DNA of 26,872 bases, taken from assembly GCA_964426945.1 (NCBI GenBank), contig CAYRSS010000056.1, forward strand, positions 1-26,872, in the 5' to 3' direction. Positions 23,773 to 26,872 of the stretch are shown here, piece by piece (the first letter of the stretch is position 1; every line of letters begins with the position of its first letter). This stretch comes from CAYRSS01 sp964426945. Lineage in GTDB: Bacteria > Planctomycetota > Phycisphaerae > UBA1845. The notes under the pieces are model-generated. The model ran no database searches and was not told the origin of the DNA. It saw only the letters and a program-made list of their open reading frames with translations. The position numbers and the translations under genes were made by a program.

Positions 23773-24570
23773 ATGATCTACGCTGCCCTGACGTTCTGGC
23801 TCTTGGTCATCGTGATGACCGCGTGGGGGGTCCACGCGCTGTGGAGCGGGATGGTCAAGCCCAAGGTCTTCAACATGATGCTGCTGCCGGGGACGCTGGT
23901 GGCCCAGGTGGGACACATCCTCGGGCTGCTGGTCACCGGCGGCACCGTAGACAACACCGCCCTGATCCGCGACGACGAATCCGGTGCCCCCCAGACCAAC
24001 CCCAACCCGCAGCCGCGGATCCCCGTGATCGGGCCGGTCGTCGTCGGGATGCTCCCCTTGCTCGCCTGTGCAGCAGCAATTTACGGGGTGGCGCGTTTCC
24101 TCGGCGGCTCGATGCTGGGGCGGCTGGCGCCCGGCGTGGTGGGACCAGCCCTCCCGACGAGCCTCGGAGCCGTCTGGCAGCTCCTGCGTGACCAGATCTC
24201 GCTGATGGAGTCCATGGTCTCGGCGGTGCTTTCGACGAACCTGGCGAGCTGGCAGGCCCTTCTGTTCTGGTACCTGCTGGTCTGCCTGACGATCCGGATG
24301 GCGCCGTTCCCGGGGATGCTCCGCGGCGCCCTGGCGGCCATCCTGGTGCTGGGCGTGGCTGGCGGTCTGGCCAGCCGCCTGTTCGCCATCGGCAGCCCGG
24401 GCGTCGCCGAGGCGTGGCAGGTGCTCAACCTTGTCGTGGCGATGCTGCTGGTGCTGCTGCTGCTGAGCCTGGTGGTCCGCGGTGTGATCGGGCTGGTGGC
24501 CCTCATCCGCGGTCAGGAACCCGCCGCAGCGCCCATCACGGGGCGGAAGGCGCATCGCGCGGCGGCGTAG
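23773..24570 (+). CDS. polytopic membrane protein, possible degenerate M50-type protease
   Basis: This 265-aa integral membrane protein has about six hydrophobic segments (near residues 4-22, 33-56, 81-108, two between about 155 and 200, and 215-248). The second segment, MLLPGTLVAQVGHILGLLVTGG, has the layout of the first helix of M50-like site-2 proteases (LxPGTLVHExSHxLxxLLTG), but HExxH is replaced by A44-Q-V-G-H48, so the zinc-binding first His and catalytic Glu are absent. If the homology is right, this is a non-proteolytic relative. The soluble loop after it (ALIRDDESGAPQTNPN) is polar. The ATG at 23773 has no strong SD, and in-frame codons upstream to 23581 encode Arg-rich non-protein-like sequence. 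The 199-nt gap before it holds a TACACT hexamer at 23625-23630. Function is unknown. Confidence 0.65.
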   Translation: MIYAALTFWLLVIVMTAWGVHALWSGMVKPKVFNMMLLPGTLVAQVGHILGLLVTGGTVDNTALIRDDESGAPQTNPNPQPRIPVIGPVVVGMLPLLACAAAIYGVARFLGGSMLGRLAPGVVGPALPTSLGAVWQLLRDQISLMESMVSAVLSTNLASWQALLFWYLLVCLTIRMAPFPGMLRGALAAILVLGVAGGLASRLFAIGSPGVAEAWQVLNLVVAMLLVLLLLSLVVRGVIGLVALIRGQEPAAAPITGRKAHRAAA

Positions 24571-24625
24571 GGCGACGCGCGATCGGAGGGGGCTGGGGCA
24601 GCACCAGTGAGGTCGCGGCCAATTG

Positions 24626-24658
24626 GTGCGATCCGGAGCCCGCCGGCTCGAACCGCAC
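24626..24658. repeat. two-step inverted repeat between convergent genes
   Basis: GAGCC (24636-24640) and GGCTC (24645-24649) form an inner stem with a 4-nt loop. GTGCG (24626-24630) and CGCAC (24654-24658) form an outer stem across a small internal loop. The element lies between the stops of the membrane protein gene (plus) and the protease gene (minus). There is no T-tract, so termination is possible but unproven. Confidence 0.4.
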
Positions 24659-24660
24659 GC

Positions 24661-25935
24661 CTACCTCACACAAACCGAGTCAATCGCATCTAAGTAGGCA
24701 CCCTCTTCTAGCAGGTAGACATCTCTCGCGGCGGCGACTTCAACCAGAATTACTTGCCGATCGTCGGTCAGCCACGCGTCGATGACGATAAGATCATCGC
24801 GAGGATCGCCCAAGATCGACGGGCGGACCCAGGTCGCAAGGTAGCCCCGCAAACCAGATGCGACCGTGATCTCATCGAGTGACAGCAACTCTCTGCTCAT
24901 GCTCGTCGCCGTGAGCCATGTCGCGATAGAGTCGTCAAGCGAGTCGCGAGGATCCGTCACAACCGCGACTCGCACGCTGGTAAGCTCGTCAGGCACCGAT
25001 GCCGGCTCCCTCGGCGCGAACTCCAGCATGATCTCAAAGGGCGCGGGGATATAACCACTGACAACCGGGCCATCGAGTCTACCCGGCACGTCCAATCCGA
25101 ATCCCCAAGTCGGGCTGAAATATGATGGGTCACAGGTGATGCCTGGAATTGCACCCTCGAGCCGATCTGGCAGCGAGCCCAGGATAACTCGCACTGCGCG
25201 TCCGTCTTCCAACTGGTCGAGAAGTTCTTGAAGGTGATTCGCGCGCGTGGCGAAGCCGTAGCTGCCGCCAGTGATTGGGCGGAAGGAATTGACGGCAATC
25301 ACTTCCGAATCATCGTTGACGACGGGACTTCCGCTTGTCCCTTGTGTCAAGGCGAGGTCGTACTGGATGATGGAGACGCTTTCTGGCGTAGCGGGTTCAC
25401 TTGGCGAGAAAGGTCGCAAAGCGCTCACGGAGCCGCGAAGACAGCTCGCTCGGGGCCGCAACTCGTCGAACGAGGAAAGGGTCACCGGGTCAATGGCGTC
25501 CGTCACGGCTCCCGGGAATCCACATAGTGAGATTGCGTCAAACACCTCGACCGCTTCGATCGTCGCATCATCCGCCAAGCGGAGCGTTGGAAACACGGGA
25601 CGATCTAACACCAAGAGCCCTACATCAGGAGAGCGCTCAGGCGCCCAGTAGGCGGGATGGCTGGCGACCTCGATAATGGTCCGCCGTTCACCCGTTTCGT
25701 GTTGGACAGCAACCGCGTGGGGATTGGGTCCCCTGAAGATCTCTACAATGCCTTGAACAACGTGTGCGTTAGTGGCCAGCACTGTAGGGGCCACCGCGAA
25801 GCCGGTCGCCGTAGAGGCTGTCTGCTCGTTCCAGGCGATGATGAGCCAGGTTGCTTCCTGAAAGGGAGTGGATGTCGCAGCTCCGCAGCCAGCGCAAGAG
25901 ACTGCGAGCACGGTGAGCGACACCGACTTGAACAT
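24661..25935 (-). CDS. exported trypsin-like serine protease
   Basis: This 424-aa protein begins with a signal segment (MFKSVSLTVLAVSCAGCG), probably of the lipoprotein type although the lipobox is imperfect. The chymotrypsin-fold catalytic triad is visible: H58 in ATNAHVVQG, D104 in SPDVGLLVLD, and S201 in LTQGTSGSPVV, as in S1C/trypsin-like envelope proteases. There is no PDZ domain. Instead the last 190 residues form a beta-rich region I do not recognise (TWGFGLDVPGRLDG, VRVAVVTDPRDS, VILVEVAAARDVY). The ATG at 25935 has GGGG 7 nt upstream; an ATG two codons earlier (25941) is also possible. Codon use is clearly less GC-rich than in the other genes of the window, which suggests a different history. 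It may cleave misfolded or surface proteins; the substrate is unknown. Confidence 0.8.
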   Translation of the reverse strand: MFKSVSLTVLAVSCAGCGAATSTPFQEATWLIIAWNEQTASTATGFAVAPTVLATNAHVVQGIVEIFRGPNPHAVAVQHETGERRTIIEVASHPAYWAPERSPDVGLLVLDRPVFPTLRLADDATIEAVEVFDAISLCGFPGAVTDAIDPVTLSSFDELRPRASCLRGSVSALRPFSPSEPATPESVSIIQYDLALTQGTSGSPVVNDDSEVIAVNSFRPITGGSYGFATRANHLQELLDQLEDGRAVRVILGSLPDRLEGAIPGITCDPSYFSPTWGFGLDVPGRLDGPVVSGYIPAPFEIMLEFAPREPASVPDELTSVRVAVVTDPRDSLDDSIATWLTATSMSRELLSLDEITVASGLRGYLATWVRPSILGDPRDDLIVIDAWLTDDRQVILVEVAAARDVYLLEEGAYLDAIDSVCVR

Positions 25936-26235
25936 TACCATGCCCCGTGCAGGAAGAGCGAGTGACGAACTTCGACTAGATGGAGTACGCAAAGCGAGTG
26001 CCTCCGCGCCGGGGAGCGGCGACCTACACGGCACGTGCGACTGCTGCAATCCGCCCTCGCCGGCGAAACACCAAGGCCGCTAGCCGAGTAGCCTGGTCAA
26101 CACGAGCAAGGTCGAACGGAGGCGCCCGCAATGCCCAATCGAACTGAGACCAAGTAGCGCATTGCGGGTTATTCCACGTACCGAACGCGAAACCGAGGTC
26201 GGGCGGTTCGATTTGGCTCGACTTTCGAACGGGCT
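25936..26235. other. 300-nt gene-free region upstream of the protease gene
   Basis: This region lies between the protease start and the stop of the small antitoxin-like gene, both minus strand. It holds an inverted repeat at 26125-26168 and otherwise no gene I can support. No toxin-like frame follows the antitoxin-like gene. TTGACC (minus strand, about 26100-26095) could be a -35 box for the protease gene, but no matching -10 is at the right distance. Confidence 0.45.
26125..26168. repeat. 10-bp perfect inverted repeat
   Basis: CCCGCAATGC (26125-26134) and GCATTGCGGG (26159-26168) are exact reverse complements with a 24-nt spacer. It lies 68 nt after the stop of the antitoxin-like gene, so it may be that gene's 3' hairpin, an operator-like site for the protease gene, or part of a dispersed repeat. 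No T-tract is seen. Confidence 0.45.
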
Positions 26236-26460
26236 CTAATACCGGGCCGCCTGCCGGCCCTCCTCGATGATGCGCTCAAACTCGTGAATCGTCTCCTCAT
26301 CAGTCCGAGGCAGTCCCCGGAGCACCTCCAGCAGCCGCTTCGCGTCCGACGACGCTGAGGGGACGGGAGACACTTGAACGCTGACCGTTTCACCGTCTGC
26401 AAACGGCAGCAGCTGATCGAGCTCGATGACTTTGCCTCGAATGACGCCATTTACAACCAT
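26236..26460 (-). CDS. small antitoxin-like protein (DUF104/AF2212-like N-terminus)
   Basis: This 74-aa protein opens with MVVNGVIRGKVIELDQ followed by LLPFADGETVSVQV, the beta-hairpin pattern of small AF2212/DUF104-type and related antitoxin-like proteins (xGxxxGKxIELxxxxxLxDGxxVxVxV). The C-terminal half is a charged helix (RTDEETIHEFERIIEEGR) of the sort that neutralises a toxin. GAGGG 7 nt before the ATG supports the start. It sits 35 nt downstream of the acetyl-CoA synthetase gene on the same strand. In toxin-antitoxin pairs a PIN-domain toxin usually follows with overlap, but none is present in the 300 nt downstream, so this is an orphan, a remnant, or a protein of other function. Confidence 0.6.
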   Translation of the reverse strand: MVVNGVIRGKVIELDQLLPFADGETVSVQVSPVPSASSDAKRLLEVLRGLPRTDEETIHEFERIIEEGRQAARY

Positions 26461-26495
26461 GGCGGAGCCCTCGATTGCGTTCGTGATGGCGAAGC

Positions 26496-26872
26496 CTACT
26501 TCGTCTTGATCAGGTGATCCACCACGCCCGGATCGGCCAGGGTAGTGGTATCCCCTACCTCGTTCGGCCGCCCCTCGGCGATCTTGCGGAGGATGCGCCG
26601 CATGATCTTGCCGCTTCGGGTCTTGGGAAGGCCCGGGGCCCAGTGGATCACATCGGGCACGGCGATCGCGCCGATCTCCTTGCGGACCTGCGCCGCCAGC
26701 TCCTTCTTGAGCGGATCGGTGTAGTTGATGCCAGCCTTCAGCGTGACGTACGCGTAAATACCCTGACCCTTGATGTCGTGCGGATAGCCCACCACCGCCG
26801 CCTCGGCCACCGACGGATGGTCCACCAGCGCGCTCTCCACCTCCATGGTCCCGATGCGATGGCCGGCCACGT
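26496..26872 (-). CDS. acsA: acetyl-CoA synthetase, C-terminal part (cut by window end)
   Basis: The C-terminal 125 or so residues of an AMP-forming acetyl-CoA synthetase, which activates acetate with ATP and CoA. The frame runs off the right edge of the window; the first visible residues, VAGHRIGTMEVESALVDH, correspond to the hinge motif (usually VSGHRLGTxExESAL). The mobile C-terminal domain is complete and contains PKTRSGKIMRRILRKIA, whose central Lys is the catalytic residue and a known acetylation target in the family. The C-terminus continues with GDTTTLADPGVVDHLI, typical of Acs. The first GTG visible in the frame is an internal Val codon, not a start. The antitoxin-like gene follows after 35 nt. 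Confidence 0.93.
   Translation of the reverse strand, partial: VAGHRIGTMEVESALVDHPSVAEAAVVGYPHDIKGQGIYAYVTLKAGINYTDPLKKELAAQVRKEIGAIAVPDVIHWAPGLPKTRSGKIMRRILRKIAEGRPNEVGDTTTLADPGVVDHLIKTK

Noticed and set aside
24595..24690. tRNA-like pieces on the minus strand (GGTTCGAGCC, a terminal CACCA, and 7-nt ends that can pair)
   Set aside because: The total span is only about 65 nt, the T-arm is at the wrong distance from the acceptor end, there is no D-arm or anticodon stem, and part overlaps the protease coding end. The sequence is better explained by the local inverted repeat.
26169..26450. 93-codon minus-strand frame overlapping the antitoxin-like gene as a possible toxin
   Set aside because: It is almost wholly overlapping in another frame, Arg/Ser-rich, with no PIN or RelE-type motif. 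It looks like a frame shadow.

Overview
The window is about 27 kb of GC-rich DNA (high GC at third codon positions in nearly every gene), most likely from a planctomycete, possibly a Phycisphaerae-like lineage. The taxonomic clues are a PEP-CTERM sorted exoprotein, a large secreted protein with an internal dockerin pair and a Cys-rich 'GACC' tail, a valyl-tRNA synthetase with a zinc-ribbon insertion, and frequent GTG/TTG starts. No rRNA, tRNA, CRISPR array, IS element or integrase was recognised. The taxonomy is inference from gene content, not from a marker gene.

Layout. (1) 1-511 holds a possible decayed gene end (about 77-265), a perfect palindrome (319-339) and no intact gene. (2) 512-5947 is a tightly packed plus-strand set: a GABA-type aminotransferase, a GT-B glycosyltransferase-like protein, and a fused FAD/4Fe-4S oxidoreductase of the D-2-hydroxyacid dehydrogenase (YdiJ/GlcD-GlcF) type. 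(3) 6162-11023 encodes two exported proteins, each with its own promoter and terminator: a 1330-aa multidomain dockerin protein and a 218-aa PEP-CTERM protein. (4) 11128-11912, minus strand: two small PilZ-like proteins, probably co-transcribed, converging on the PEP-CTERM gene at a 16-bp bidirectional terminator. (5) lysA (12299-13594, plus) converges on an exported SH3/NlpC-P60 cell-wall hydrolase (13648-15432, minus). (6) 15576-24570, plus: lipoprotein esterase, ArgE-type M20 deacylase, HutF formimidoylglutamate deiminase, ValS, a PD-(D/E)XK nuclease-superfamily protein, and a polytopic membrane protein. (7) 24661-26872, minus: a trypsin-like lipoprotein protease of visibly lower GC, a small orphan antitoxin-like protein, and the 3' end of acetyl-CoA synthetase, which runs off the window.

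Most of the window is ordinary housekeeping metabolism (nitrogen and amino-acid catabolism, lysine synthesis, translation) mixed with cell-envelope and secretion functions. I do not see a clear multi-gene novel system. The best candidates for undescribed biology are single loci: the repeat and dockerin architecture of the 1330-aa exoprotein, the double insertion in ValS, a membrane protein that looks like an M50-type protease with a lost HExxH, the PD-(D/E)XK protein behind valS, the PilZ pair, and the argE-like gene beside hutF, which might serve histidine rather than arginine metabolism.
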